DNA of 64,000 nt. Source: Corythoichthys intestinalis (Eukaryota; Chordata; Actinopteri; Syngnathiformes; Syngnathidae). Position numbers and translations under genes: made by a program. The stretch is from contig NC_080397.1 of assembly GCF_030265065.1 (NCBI RefSeq), positions 29,567,501 through 29,631,500 of the forward strand, read 5' to 3'. This document shows, piece by piece, positions 23,601-48,681 of this stretch (the stretch's first letter is position 1; each line of letters opens with the position of its first letter). The notes beneath the pieces were generated by a model. That model ran no database searches and was not told the origin of the DNA. It saw only the letters and a program-made list of their open reading frames with translations.

Positions 23601-25534
23601 TTGTAAGAGCAAGTTTTTTCCAGCTCCGTCTCTTGGCCAAACTGAAGCCTTTTCTTAGTCGGCACTACCTTGAAAAAGCAATTCACGCTTTTATAAGCAC
23701 AAGGCTGGACTACTGCAATACACTTTATGTTGGTCTTCCCAAGTCCTCTATTTCACATGTGTAACTTGTTCAAAATACTGTTGCTCGATTTTTAACCGGG
23801 ACACCCAGACATAAACATATTACCCCTGTGCTATCATCGTTCCACTGGCTTTCAGTTCATTTTAGCATTGATTTCAAACGTTTACTGTTTTTTTTTTTTA
23901 ATTCTATTAATGGCCAGGCTCCTTATTTATCGGAGATTTTAAGCCTCCTTTACTCTGGCAGGGCTCTTTGTTCTACTGGCCAGCATCTTTTGCAAGTTCC
24001 AAGGTCGAATAGCCTGCCCCCTGAAATCCGCACCATTACGAATCTAGGATTTTTAAAATCACGGTTAAAGACACTTTTTTAGACTCGCTTTTTCTCCAGA
24101 TTAGCGTAGCCTGGATTTATTAAGGTTTTATTTTTTTATGTTTTCGGATTTTATCGGTTTTATTTGCCGTTTTCACTTTTATCGCGATGCATTTTTGTTT
24201 TCATTTTTTCTTAATGTCATTGTATAGAGCTTTCCTTCCTTTTATTTATCATGAACTATATTTGTCATTGTTTTAAAGCACTTTGAGGACCTTTCGGGTT
24301 TTTGTAAAGGGCAATAGAAATAAATTAGATTTGATTTGGTAAGAAGAGTTATAATAATAACAGTTCTTATAGATGACAAAACTATCTACTTTTCTTTCTT
24401 TCGGCTTCTTCCTTCAGGGGTCACCACAGCGAATCTGGTGTCTCCATCTAACCATGTCCTCTGCCCTCACACAAACTACTTCATGTCCCCTTTAACTATA
24501 TCCATAAACCTCCGGTTTGGTCTTCTTCTAGACCTACTGCCTAGTATTTGGAAACTCCGCATCCTTTTTATAAAGTCTTTGTTCTTTTGCCTCAATACGT
24601 TAGCAACTTTATGCCAGTTACAGAGTCCGCTTCAATTTAATGTTCTGGTGTTCACTGTAGCAACCGCGAATTGGAATATAAGTACACCCGTAAACTAGTC
24701 ATCTCAAATCAGTCAGAAAATGTCAACGGTTAAAGCAGCAGCTGGCAACATGTTTTCAGCAACAGAATTCCACTGTCCTTATGTGGCGGGAATACAGACA
24801 ACTAGGGTTGGGAAAAACGAGAAGGCGCAAAATAGTGCACATTAATTTCTGTACTAAATTGTGATAATTTGAGAACTTTCAAAGACGGAGAAAATTAGAA
24901 ACAACTGTAATTGTTTAGCACACACTGCCACTATATTAATTCAAATGATTGACATTGCAGAAATAAGTTATAAGTGCAATTACATGCAAGGATTTGAGAA
25001 TACATTTTAGTGATACAATTTTTCCCCCCTAAAAAAACAGATTGCTTTCTTGTTCTCCACCAAATTAAAGCAGCTGGGTGTTGTTCCATCATCTTTTTTA
25101 TTGTTTATAAATATTTAAGAAAATTGTAGTCGAATGACTTCAGTTAATAATGAACACGTCTTATGGGGACTTAACAGTTGCTTTAAATTGGGGGAGAAAA
25201 AAAGGTTTTATGGGGGTCTCCTTGACACGTCACGTTAAACTACCCGTATACGGGTCCTGAGTAGGGACAAATTTCGACTGCTAAAGGGTTAGAATTCTTT
25301 ACCAGTCCTGTTATTAAAAAAAACGTTCCCAATTGCTCTCACATGGAAACTGGTTGATTCTTCAATTAAATCCTTAGTGTGACACATCTGCTGATAATTG
25401 TGCAATTGCCATACATTCGACTACACGAACTAAGTGTACGTGGGTGTTAACAAACAACAGCTAGCTTTAGCTTCGATAGCTATCGCAACAACTTACCGTT
25501 CCTTGTCGGCGGGATTCTGCGTTAAATGCGCCAT
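20656..25534 (-). CDS. srp19: Signal recognition particle 19 kDa protein, complete
   Basis: Five minus-strand exons join cleanly: 25497-25534, 22701-22776, 22526-22597, 22348-22456 and 20656-20786, giving 141 aa (human SRP19 has 144). The order of conserved segments is MAHLTQNPADKERFICLYP, INSKKTQAEGRRIP, AVENPSCAEIRDVLTAAGVN, NKMHPREWNRDVQFRGRVRV, QLKQEDGSLC, and the lysine-rich C-terminal tail KKTKKKKK. SRP19 binds helices 6 and 8 of SRP RNA and is needed for SRP54 to join the particle (family knowledge). The start is fixed by the family N terminus and by the splice donor 38 bp downstream. Intron 1 (2.7 kb) holds an L2 LINE piece and other repeats; the 1.6-kb last intron holds an interspersed element. 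Confidence 0.96.
21060..21860. repeat. Interspersed repeat in the srp19 last intron (gacgagacgataacg family)
   Basis: The blocks gacgagacgataacgagcta (about 21209) and gagactaaaacattacgaga (about 21240) match in order to the copy at 22822-23280. Both lie in srp19 introns in the same orientation. Limits are approximate. No transposase is recognised. Confidence 0.5.
22822..23280. repeat. Interspersed repeat in srp19 intron 1 (gacgagacgataacg family)
   Basis: It starts agtgttttcattaacgacga and carries gagacgataacgagctaata, matching the copy at 21060-21860. It is probably a non-autonomous DNA element. A poly-A run at about 23215-23230 lies inside. Confidence 0.5.
23535..24335 (+). mobile_element. 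L2-clade LINE, 3' part of ORF2 and tail
   Basis: Frames on plus show FNFEKQIHSVVRASFFQLR, STRLDYCNTLYVGLPKS, HITPVLSSFHWLSV and APYLSEIL, the C-terminal conserved blocks of L2 LINE polyproteins. An in-frame TAA at 23762 and other breaks make it dead. The copy ends with taaattagatttgatttg at about 24322-24340, like L2 3' repeats. It lies inverted within srp19 intron 1. Confidence 0.85.
24390..24620. repeat. Fish interspersed repeat (ggggtcaccacagcg block)
   Basis: The block cttcaggggtcaccacagcg at about 24412 is a common teleost repeat fragment, as I remember it; I cannot assign its family from one copy. The open frame across it is not a host exon. Confidence 0.35.
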
Positions 25535-25775
25535 GTTTGGCTGTTATGTTATGGCCTTTGCAGTGCTAAATTTCCTTTATGTGTAGAGAAAAACGATATT
25601 GTCGTGAAAGACACTCTCATCTGCCTTGTTTCTCTCAGTCTCAGCACGTTCTCACCGTGTGGAATATGCTTTGCTTAAGCTCCGCCCAATACGTTGCGGT
25701 GGGAGCAGACACTATCAGCAAACGTACCCCTCAAATTAGTTAGTTAGTTAGTTAGTTAGTTAGTACTTACCCACG
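25535..25775 (-). promoter_or_regulatory. srp19: srp19 promoter / 5' region with GC box and CCAAT box; (TTAG)n repeat
   Basis: On the minus strand, upstream of the start codon, cgtattgggcggag (25680-25693) overlaps an inverted CCAAT box with a GC box. That suits a TATA-less housekeeping promoter. Just beyond lies a tetranucleotide repeat (ttag)n at about 25736-25764. Confidence 0.5.
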
Positions 25776-25859
25776 TCAATCAAGTTGACAACAAGACCGA
25801 CAAATAGGGTTATCAACTCCCTGAAAAAAAGGGACACCTCACACCCCGATAAGTGTCGC

Positions 25860-26325
25860 CCTTTTTTTTTTTTTTGTATGTGAAAAGTGAGTTGTTTTTT
25901 AATTTGAGTTCTAATGTTATCATAATTTTACTCAAAACTGAATTAATTTGGTACATATTTGAGTAATATTACCACACAGAAAAACAATAATTTTCAGCTA
26001 TGTATTTTAATACAAAATACAGTACTGTATACTATAATTAAATATGTCCTGCTAAATTTAAAATTGTATAATTTAACGCATCCCGAGCCTGTGTATGTGT
26101 GTGTGTGTGTGTGTGTGTGTTTTGGGCAATTAAATTTTTTTTTTTTTTAATTGCAAACGAACTCTCGGATTTTTTTATTTTTTTTTACAATTTAGGTATG
26201 TTTAAAGTACCTTCAGCAATCACATTTTCACAAATGATCACTCCAAATATAATACATTTTACAGAACACCAAAAAAATAATACAATTAGTGAAAATGGAG
26301 TACGCAGAGAAGGACAAGAAAACAA
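25860..26325. other. AT-rich intergenic DNA with a (GT)n microsatellite
   Basis: A (gt)n run lies at about 26094-26120, with poly-T tracts near 25861 and 26138. No gene is seen. At 26325-26350 there is a perfect palindrome with 11-bp arms (gcatgtgatca, aa, tgatcacatgc). Confidence 0.5.
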
Positions 26326-26349
26326 ATGCATGTGATCAAATGATCACAT

Positions 26350-26508
26350 GCTTTTTCTGGGTTTGTGGTGCACCCCCTCTTGCCATCCCTGAAGGTTGGT
26401 TGATGGGTGCGCGGGTGACCCGGGGGACCACCCTGGATCCCGGGGGGTAGCTCCTTTGCTAGGCTGCGGGAGGCAGGATTGTCTGTGTCAAACAGCTGAA
26501 CAGGACAG

Positions 26509-26541
<33 letters not shown>
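26350..26541 (+). mobile_element. LINE 3' end, short copy with a long poly-A tail
   Basis: It has the ggttggttgatgggtgcgcg block (26394), then ctgaacaggacaggttt (26496) and about 28 A. It shares the tail of the copies at 14808 and 17600, but with an internal deletion. It abuts a 5'-truncated Tc1 element at 26542. The long pure A run suggests a recent event. Confidence 0.65.
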
Positions 26542-26544
<3 letters not shown>

Positions 26545-27536
26545 GGAAATGGGCAACAGGTGCCGCATTCCCCAGGTCAAGCCACTTTTGAACCTGAAAC
26601 AGTGACAGAAGTGCCTGACCTGGGCCACAGAGAAGCAGCACTGGACTGTTGCTCAGTGGTCCACAGTACTTTTCTCCTTTTTTCAGATGGCAGAAAATTT
26701 TGCATGTCATTCGGAAATCAAGGTGCCAGAGTTTAGAGGAAAGACTGGGGAGAAGGAAATGCCAAATGCCTGAAGCCAGTGTCAAGTACCCACAATCAGT
26801 GATGGTCTGGGGTGCCATGTCAGCTGCTGGTGTTGGTCTACTGTGTTTTATTAAGGGCAGGGTCAATGCAGCTAGCTATCAGGAGATTTTGGAGCACTTC
26901 ATGCTTCCATCTGCTGAAAAGTTTTATGGAGATGAAGATTTCATTTTTCAGCACGACCTGGCACCTGCTCACAGTGCCAAAACCACTGGTAAAGGGTTTA
27001 CTGACCATGGCATTACTGTGCTCAATTGGCCTGCCAACTCTCCTGACCTGAACCCCATAGAGAATCTGTGGGATATTGTGAAGAGGAAGTTGAGAGACAC
27101 CAGACCCAACACTGTGGATGAGCTTAAGACCGCTATCGAAGCATCCTGGGCCTCCATAACACCTCAGCAGTGCCACAGGCTGATTGCCTCCATGCCACGC
27201 CGCATTGAAGCAGTCATTTCTGCAAAAGGATTCCCGACCAAGTATTGAGTGCATAGCTGATATAATTAATTGAAGGTTGACTTTTTTTGTATTGAAAAAC
27301 ACTTTTTTGTATTGGTCGGATGAAATATGCCAATTTTTTGAGATAGGGATTTTTGTTTTTTCTTGACTTTTTTGCCAAAATCATCAATATTAAAACAATA
27401 AAAGGCGTGAACTACTTCAGTTGTGTCTAAATCTAAAATATATGAAAGTCTTATGTTTATCAGTACATTACAGAAAATAATAAACTTTATCCCAATATGC
27501 TTTAATTTTTTTGGTTAATTTTTTGACAAGGACCTG
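26542..27536 (+). mobile_element. Tc1-like transposon, 5'-truncated
   Basis: The transposase reads to the stop at 27246-27248 with C-terminal catalytic blocks intact over a long frame: QSVMVWGAMSAAGVG, FIFQHDLAPAHSA, NSPDLNPIENLWDIVKRKLR and AVISAKGFPTKY. Upstream, a stop (QTVTE-like break at about 26603) and a frameshift near 26680 disrupt the first catalytic block. The N-terminal DNA-binding half is missing. The right end caaggacctg at about 27527-27536 is followed by TA. A fuller copy of the same family lies reversed at 44545-45915. Confidence 0.88.
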
Positions 27537-27538
27537 TA

Positions 27539-28121
27539 TACGTACAAATGTATAAAAACACTTTTTAATTAATAAGTTATTTTGTGTGAAGATATTTGTA
27601 CTTTTTCTCAGTTGGAAGATGGAAGTTCAAATTGCTGCTTTGATGTCTGACGACCACACGGAAGTATGAGTGACGTTATTTCAAAAAGCTCTGTTCTCGC
27701 CAGGTCCAATCGCAAAGCCAAGCAGTTCACCATCTTTCCACGGGATGTCGCCTCGGCGCCGCCCTCGGCTGCTGCTGAAATGCCCGGATGTTATTGTAAC
27801 TAGCCCTTTTAGCACTCCGGCTAACCGCTGCCTTCTGCCGCTCAGGTTTGCCGCAACCGGTATTTTCTGACCTCCTCAAGCACCCAGACGACAGAATCTG
27901 TCTCGTTTCGGTTTTAATTCGTCCTCGCTAGTTTATCATGATCAGTTACGAACGAACGGCTCGTTAGTTGTAGGTGGAATCGTCGATTTTACGACCGGTT
28001 TGGCGGGACTGGGTCGGGTTAACAATACGGCGAGCTAAAGGCTAACGCTGCTAGCGTCCAAACAGGCCTCTTTTTTCAAGGTAGCTAACGCGGCTAGTTG
28101 AGCGGAGCTACTGCGGCTGTC
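27539..28121 (+). promoter_or_regulatory. Promoter and 5' UTR of the PP2A catalytic subunit gene
   Basis: From about 27690 the composition turns GC- and CpG-rich (tcgcctcggcgccgccctcg near 27750) up to the start codon at 28122, as expected for a CpG-island promoter of a broadly expressed gene. No TATA box is evident. The transcription start cannot be placed. The first 150 bp are AT-rich spacer. Confidence 0.5.
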
Positions 28122-41987
<13,866 letters not shown>

Positions 41988-42209
41988 ATGTTTGACGCCG
42001 TCCCCGTCAACCGCCCTGCCCCGCCCATTACTGTACCAAGGAGAAAAACGATTGGCTGAAAACATCCCCAAGATAAAAGTTAGCGCGCCCCTCGCCCTGT
42101 TCTTGCCTCGTTCCCCCACACTCGTGTTTCCACTCTGCTGTTGTTAAAGCTGTGCTACACGTGCAACTAAGATGTTACTTTTTTCTGTTCATGACATGTT
42201 TTAAGACAT

Positions 42210-42215
42210 AATAAA
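42210..42215 (+). terminator. Poly-A signal (AATAAA) of the PP2A gene
   Basis: AATAAA about 220 bp after the stop codon (41985-41987), followed by a poly-T run at 42269-42291. Confidence 0.6.
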
Positions 42216-42777
42216 ACTTCCAAGGTGGACCAAATGTGCCATATTCTGATCCTTTCCCTCACTTTACGCTTTTTTTTTTTTTTTTTTTTTTTATCCCTGC
42301 CTATCTGATCACATTTTCACCAATGTTTGCCACATTCGTGCCCCCCCCGTTTGGAACAAAAAGAGGACAACTAAAAGAAAACGTTTGCTTCAAGTAGTCC
42401 CGATGTGAGTTTTAGCTGCAGCGCTGCTCATTAAATCAGCAACTATATACTGTCATTTGAGACCACACAACTATCAAATAATAAAATGTCTTGTTGACAA
42501 ACTCAGTCTCTGCCTGTTTACTGCAGTAATTGTTGTGCGTCTATGAAACATTTTTTTTTACAGTTAAATATGTACTATTTATCTTCCATCTTGCCCTTTT
42601 AAATCGACCCTGGCAAACCGACAGGACCAAACTACTTGTGAGTCACTAAATTCCTTAAAATTATACATTTGAGTACAAAGCAGTTCAAAAACTTTTCAAG
42701 TACAAGCTGGTAGAACTGCAGTCATTTGGATCATTGAATTATGTGCAATATGACAATGCAACGTGGTGTCTTTAGAG

Positions 42778-43138
42778 CAGGGGTCCTCCACATTTGGTCC
42801 GGCCCCCTGAACAATACCAGAGAACATTTTGATTTTTTTTTTTTTTTTCTCTTCTCAATAGTGTTAATTTTCTGGCCTTTTGCTGTGAAGGACTCAGAGA
42901 GGGTTATTTGGTTATTATCTATTTGATTAATAGTGTTATTATCATTATTATTTTTATTTTATTTACTTTTGTTCCGTGAAGAATCCAGAAAGGATTATTT
43001 GATTGTGGCTTTCTGAAAAACAATTTTTTACATTTAGGACCTCCTGGAATCGTCACACTTTTTCTGTTACAAACTGGCCCCGGCCCCTCATCAGAGAAGG
43101 GAAAAGTTGTGTGGCCCTCACAGGAAAAACGACCCCTG
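42778..43138. mobile_element. hAT-type MITE, 361 bp
   Basis: Ends caggggtcct and gacccctg, with the inner block tttggtccggccccctga and an inverse near 43075. The flanking 8-mers are CTTTAGAG (42770-42777) and CTTTTGAG (43139-43146), one mismatch. It is non-coding and lies between the PP2A gene and the next gene. Confidence 0.8.
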
Positions 43139-43878
43139 CTTTTGAGTGAAAGTCCCTTTATTTTAAAAAATAGCTCCCCGCTTGTATATATCTAAGACCG
43201 GGTCCACTTTAGGGGGACACTGGAGCATACATAGGCTCAACCAAAAGTACTGTATTGGAAAATAAAAATGATTTGGCATTTCAAAATAAAAAATATTTAA
43301 TTGCTCATATTTCCTGTCATTTACCCCGAGTTCAAAATTGAGGGGAAAAAAGGGTATTTCAACCCCAAGACTCGAACTAAAGTACGCTCATGAAATTCTG
43401 ATGTGTCATTTCAAAATAGAGGTACTGTACTTTGAAAATTTCTTGTTTCCTGTCATTTAACATGAGTTCCATAATTATCAATTACCGCGAGAGACTCCGA
43501 GATGTCCGCGCCGCTATGCTATCTGGGCGAACTATGGCGAACGTGAAGGTTTGTACTTTCTTTTGTTTCTACTTCATTTGTCGTTCGGTATGTCGAGTTA
43601 ATAGTGTGTAACAGTCGGTGTCTGTCGTGTAAATCGTAAAAATCCCAATTTGACGGTTATGTACTAGTTTTGCTCACCGAACTGCTGGCTCGAAGTAGCA
43701 AAAGCTAAGTATGTGTTCCCTTTGATTGTTTGATTTCTCATCCTATAATTCATTCATCTACTGTACCTATTATCCACGTGTTGAGAGTAAAAAAAACTTC
43801 ATGCCATGCTTGACAAGCGAGTAACATTTGTTTCAATTTATTCCTGTTACAGCGTGTATGTGACAAAGATGAGGCTTG

Positions 43879-46800
43879 ATGATGGAGGATGTTGTTCTTT
43901 ACCACCGTCTCGAAGGCTCCGATGGACTAAATGATTTAATCGCAACCACTGAAAAGCTCCTGGAGCCTTTACCCTGCCGTCCTCCCCCCGTTTTTTCTCC
44001 GTGGTTCGCATACTCATCAGCAGAGCGCCCGCCGCCCATCAGACCGGCAAAACCTGCCCCCGTCATCCGGGCGGCTGATTTGAAAAATGGCAGCGGAATG
44101 AACGGACCTTTAAACTCGATTTCCGCTAAGAAGAAGCGGTCCTGGAACGTGTTGGCTTCCAAAGGGGGGCGTCAGCGCATGCCGTCGCTCTCGAGACGCT
44201 TCTATCGCACTCTGTCCGCACACGCCTTGCACCCGCATCAGAGGTCCAAGTGGGTCATTAGTCAGCAAAACTGTGGCGCCGCACGAGATATCGAACAGGT
44301 AGTTATAAACGTGTCATGTGTCTATGGTGGGGCTGTTAAATTCATGTTTATCGCGGTTTCCTTTAGAGGGCCATCTAGTGTCCAGTTGAAGCCCCGTAAA
44401 GCATTAAATGTACGTACTTTCATCCAACAGTGCCGATATATGCTGACATTTCATTTACTCCATGATGCCATCTAGATGCCAACATATAGAATTGTTTGTT
44501 TTCCATCGCAGCACCATCACGTAGTCAAATACATTAGATTCTAATGTAATAGTCCTTCTAAAAAAATTTCTGTAATGTACTGATAAACATTAGACTTTCA
44601 TATATTTTAGATTCATTACACACAACTGAAGTAGTTCAAGCCTTTTATTGTTTTAATATTGATGATTTTGGCAGAAAAAATCAAGAAAAACCAAAAATCC
44701 CTATCTCAAAAAATTAGCATATTTTATACGACCAATACAAAAAAGTGTTTTTTAATACAAAAAAAAAGTCAACCTTCAATTAATTATATCAGCTACGCAC
44801 TCAATACCTGGTCGGGAATCCTTTTGCAGAAATGACTGCTTCAATGCGGCGTGGCATGGAGGCAATCAGCCTGTGGCACTGCTGAGGTGTTATGGAGGCC
44901 CAGGATGCTTCATTGGAGGCCAGGATGCTTCATTAGCGGCCTTAAGCTCATCCGCAGTGTTGGGTTTGGTGTCTCTCAACTTCCTCTTCACAATAGCCCA
45001 CAGATTCTCTATGGGGTTCAGGTCAGGAGAGTTGGCAGGCCAATTGAGCACGGTAATGCTATGGTCAGTAAACCATTTACCAGTGGTTCTGGCACTGTGA
45101 GCAGGTGCGAGGTCGTGCTGAAAAATGAAATCTTCATCTCCATAAAGCTTTTCAGCAGATGGAAGCATGAAGTGCTCCAAAATCCGATCGCTAGCTGCAT
45201 TGACCCTGCCCTTTATAAAACACAGCAGACCAACACCAGCAGCTGCCATGGCACCCCAGACCATCACTGACTGTGGGTACTTGACACTGGACGTCAGGCA
45301 GTTTGGCATTTCCTTCTCCCCAGTCTTCCTCCAAACTCTGGCACCTTGATTTCCGAATGACATGCAAAATTTGCTTTCATCTGAAAAAAGTACTTTGGAC
45401 CACTGAGCAACAGTCCAGTGCCGCTTCTCTGTAGCCCAGGTCAGGCACTCCTGCCGCTGTTTCAGGTTCAAAAGTGGCTTGACCTGGGGAATGTGGAACC
45501 TGTAGCCCATTTCCAGCACACGCCTGTGCACGGTGGCTCTGGATGTTTCTACTCTAGACTCAGTCCACTGTTTCTCCAGGTCCCCCAAGGTCTGGAATCG
45601 GCCCTTCCCCACAATCTTTCACAGGGTGCGGTCACCTCCTCTGGTTGTGCAGCGTTTCCTGCCACACTTTTTCCTTCCCACAGACTTCCAACTGAGGTGC
45701 CTTGATAGAGCACTCTGGGAACAGCCTATTCACTCAGAAATTTCTTTCTGTGTCTTAGCCTCTGCTTGAGGGTGGCAATGATGGCCTTTTGGACAGCAGT
45801 CAGGTCGGCAGTCTTGCTCATGATCGCGGTTTTCAGTAATGAACCAGGCTGGGAGTTTTTAAAAGCCTCAGGAATCTTTCGCAGGGGTTTTGAGTTAATT
45901 CGTTGATTCGTTGAAAAAAAGGAAAAAATATATATATTTGAAATATTTCATATGTTAAAGTTTTTAAGTATATATCTAGTAGAACATAATATTTAATCAG
46001 ACAATGATTCAAATAAAAAAGAAATATGTGAATCTAAAGTAAAATAGATTAAGGGTAATATAGGAGCTGCTATGGTCCTGAGGCACCCCCCTATCGACGG
46101 GCTTGCCGGTCATGAGTAACAGTGTGAGTAACTGCGTACAATGTCTGATATATTTTTTAAACAATGGTATATTTTTTTCCCCAGCACAACGTCATCTATA
46201 CGAACCATTATTATAATACTGTTTCATATCAGATATGGACAAGATGCTTTTCAGTCTGAACAGCTCAGATGGGTTTTGACTGTCCGTGATGTCACTCTAT
46301 GCTGGATGATGCCTTCGTTGCCACAGTGACCTGTCAGGTGTGTCAATCATGTGTCCCAGTTTTTTGCAAGGTCGCAAAATTATCAAAATGTACACCAAAC
46401 CGCATTTATGTGCAAATTTTGGTGAGTTTTCTAGCATGTTAAGGGGGAAAACACATGTGAGGCGACGTTGCCGAGTTCAAGCTAGGCGCTAATGCGAAAG
46501 CACAGCTCCATTGCTGCCATCTCTCGCTCTTTGCTGACCTAATTGCTGCAGGAATTCCGATTTGGGAGACTTGACAGTCCAGACCGCAGCCACATTTTTC
46601 AAAATGTGGCCCAGATCAGATTTTACCCACATACAAGTGACCTTGATCGGATTTGAAATGGTCCACTTCTATGCGACTTATCCCTTTCAGACCGCCAAGT
46701 TAATGCCTCACTCGAGTCGGAAAACACGAAAAAATCTGTGCAATAAGACCTGCGGTCTGAACCTAGCCTTAGAGGTCACTCTAAGCACAACTGCTGTGCT

Positions 46801-47404
46801 AAGCTGTGACCAGCGCATGCACAAAGGTGGCAGGCTTGTACAGAATATGAATTTAAACTCAGCAGTGTACATACTGGAGCAAAACCGATATCGATATTTT
46901 CTGACATTATTTTAAATGCCTTTATCGGCTGATATTATCGGGCAACTCGAATAATAATACTTTTGTGTCGCTATTCTAACGTCTCACACCACGATACAGG
47001 ATTGTGACACTGAGTATCACGATGTCGATCATATTCTTACAGCCTTAAAAAAGAGCCTTCCAGTTTCAATCTGGATTGGATAAATATCGGGCTGAAAAAA
47101 ACAACACTGTTGCTGACAATGCATGGGGGCCACTGTATTTGGAACATTCCTGAAAGGATATCATTTGTTTCCTAATCTTATGCGTCTCTCACCGCCACAG
47201 GTGTGGCGAGCCCTGAGCAGAGCCGCCCAGCGTGCTGGCTTGCCCACGTGCAATGCCAACATCCAGCGCGAGCGGGCCGAGATCTGGGTCTTCTGCGACG
47301 TCATGTACTCTGAACAAGTGGGCCACTTCCTGAAGGAGCGTCTGCAGCTGTCAGGAAACATCGCGCTGTCCGTGCACAGGCTCGGAGACGTCTTCATCTT
47401 GTAG
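43879..47404 (+). CDS. Unrecognised conserved-looking 207-aa protein, two coding exons
   Basis: Exons 43879-44298 and 47201-47404 join in frame at good splice sites (gaacag|gtagtt, ccgccacag|gtgtgg) into 207 aa ending with TAG. The start is the first of two ATGs (MMEDVVLYHRLEG). A probable 5' UTR exon ends at 43548 (gtgaag|gtttgt), joined at 43853. The N-terminal half is proline-rich (PLPCRPPPVF, ERPPPIRPAKPAPVIR) with a basic patch (SAKKKRSW, RRFYRTLSAHALHPHQRSKW). The last 68 residues look like a compact folded domain (LPTCNANIQRE, EIWVFCDVMYSEQVGHFLKE, LSVHRLGDVFIL). There is no signal peptide or membrane segment. Coding bias, splice sites and a poly-A signal all argue for a real gene. I do not recognise the family and assign no function. 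Confidence 0.82.
44545..45915 (-). mobile_element. Tc1-like transposon, near full length, decayed
   Basis: On minus the transposase runs from ATG at 45821 to the stop at 44801: the helix-turn-helix region is broken by a stop after KKFLSE and another before KIVGKGRF; a 240-codon frame then carries LFSDESKFCMSFG, QSVMVWGAMAAAGVG, FIFQHDLAPAHSA and NSPDLNPIENLW, the Tc1 DDE blocks. A short tandem duplication (ccaggatgcttcattggagg) near 44900 shifts the C-terminal frame. It matches the copy at 26542-27536. The left terminal region has an internal deletion. It lies in the intron of the 207-aa gene, antisense. Confidence 0.9.
45916..47200. other. Intron of the 207-aa gene, repeat-derived pieces
   Basis: Around 46555-46790 is a repeat-like block (cagaccgcagccacattttt ... 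cggtctgaacctagccttag). Around 46880-47050 there are MITE fragments rich in cgatat. No exon is seen before the acceptor at 47200. Confidence 0.45.
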
Positions 47405-47924
47405 CGATTGACGACGGTTCACTCAAATCAACAAACGGGAGGCTTTGGGCAAACACCTCGTGTCCAATATCTATCAAGTATGTCCACTGTATGTGGTAAA
47501 ACCTGGACATAATCAAGATGATCAACTAACAAGTGATCTTTACAGGCAATTTTAAATGTCTGAAATAAGTTAAGCACTTTTATTCAAGTAATGACACTGC
47601 AGTCATTCTGCGTTGGTCCACTGGTTTGATTTCTGAAGTTGAATTTTGGTTTTTAATGATGTCGGATTATGAAATCAATGTAAATCGTAATCTTTCTTAA
47701 ATGAAATTAAACATGTTTTGTATATAGATCACGAGACAGGAGCTCTCAGACATATGTTGAACAATGGAGAAAGATTGTCACTTGTTTGACACTCAATGGG
47801 CGAGTATTCATTATAAAGACCTCTATTTATACGCAAAAAAAAAAAAAAAAAAACACCTGAAAGGTCCTGGTGTTTTCCTTTTACGGTAATATTTTCCACT
47901 GTATGTATGTATTGTGTATGTGTA

Positions 47925-47930
47925 AATAAA
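47925..47930 (+). terminator. Poly-A signal (AATAAA) of the 207-aa gene
   Basis: AATAAA about 520 bp after the stop at 47402-47404, in tgtgtaaataaagctttcc. It supports transcription of the gene to this point. Confidence 0.55.
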
Positions 47931-48479
47931 GCTTTCCTCTAATGTACACTCTGTTCTGGAAAAGCAGCACAGGGGCATATTCACATGACTGCGTGCTGTA
48001 GTGGAGTCGTGACAGCCAGCAAGCCTCCTCGCGCTTCTTTGTTGCAATGCTGCGTGAGTTTGACAGGCGAAATCTAGGTTAGCGGATGTGACGACATAAC
48101 CCAGCCTCCCACACCCCACTGCGACGTCCATAATAGTCTTTAATACGGAGCCGATATGTAACCAATTGCCAGATTTTTGACAAAGGACTCATTTTGGAAC
48201 ATAGTAAAATGACTACAACGAAAGGAGCTGCATGGGCCGAGCATTATGCGCCCCAAATTTGCACTAGTTTTATTTTGAAAGGCAACTGCTATTCGATACA
48301 AGTTTTGCGGCACTCTCGCTTTCTTACGCACATACAGAAATATACTGTTCAAATGCGCATACAATGATTTCATATTACAAGTATCCAGTGGATAAACACG
48401 AAGTTACATAACGTACTCATTTTTTTCTCGATTTTGCTCGATAAAGTAATTTTACTGTGATAGTCTTATCCGGATGTGT

Positions 48480-48681
48480 TTCTCATCCACGTTAATTTGA
48501 CTTGTCTAGCTGGCTGCCAAATCCAGTCGAGAGAACACGAGCGAGCAATTTTCACGTAAAAATCTGTCGATTTGTCGGATATTTCTGCACGTCGGATAAC
48601 TTTCTGCAGACTTCTGCGCTCCCATCCGCGTCATGAAGTCCACTTTGTGTCCCACTCGACGCCCGCTGGCCAACTAAAAAG
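48480..48681 (+). promoter_or_regulatory. pik3r2: 5' UTR exon and promoter of pik3r2
   Basis: A moderately CpG-rich block ends with a strong donor at 48681 (aaaag|gtaagg). The next acceptor in order is 53046 (tcacag), which leads to the coding start, so this is the likely non-coding first exon. The transcription start is not fixed. The donor is clear; the link to pik3r2 is inferred from order and strand. Confidence 0.5.

Noticed and set aside
26649-27248. 199-codon frame as a host gene
   Set aside because: It contains Tc1 catalytic motifs (SPDLNPIENLW) and matches the reverse copy at 44801-45821.
28098-28121. Upstream start giving an extra MSGATAAV before the PP2A N terminus
   Set aside because: The codon at 28098 is TTG; the ATG at 28122 gives exactly the 309-aa family length.
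43535-43548. ATGGCGAACGTGAAG as the true start of the 207-aa gene
   Set aside because: When spliced to 43853 the frame stops after a few codons (AAAGATGAGGCTTGA), so it would be an upstream reading frame only.
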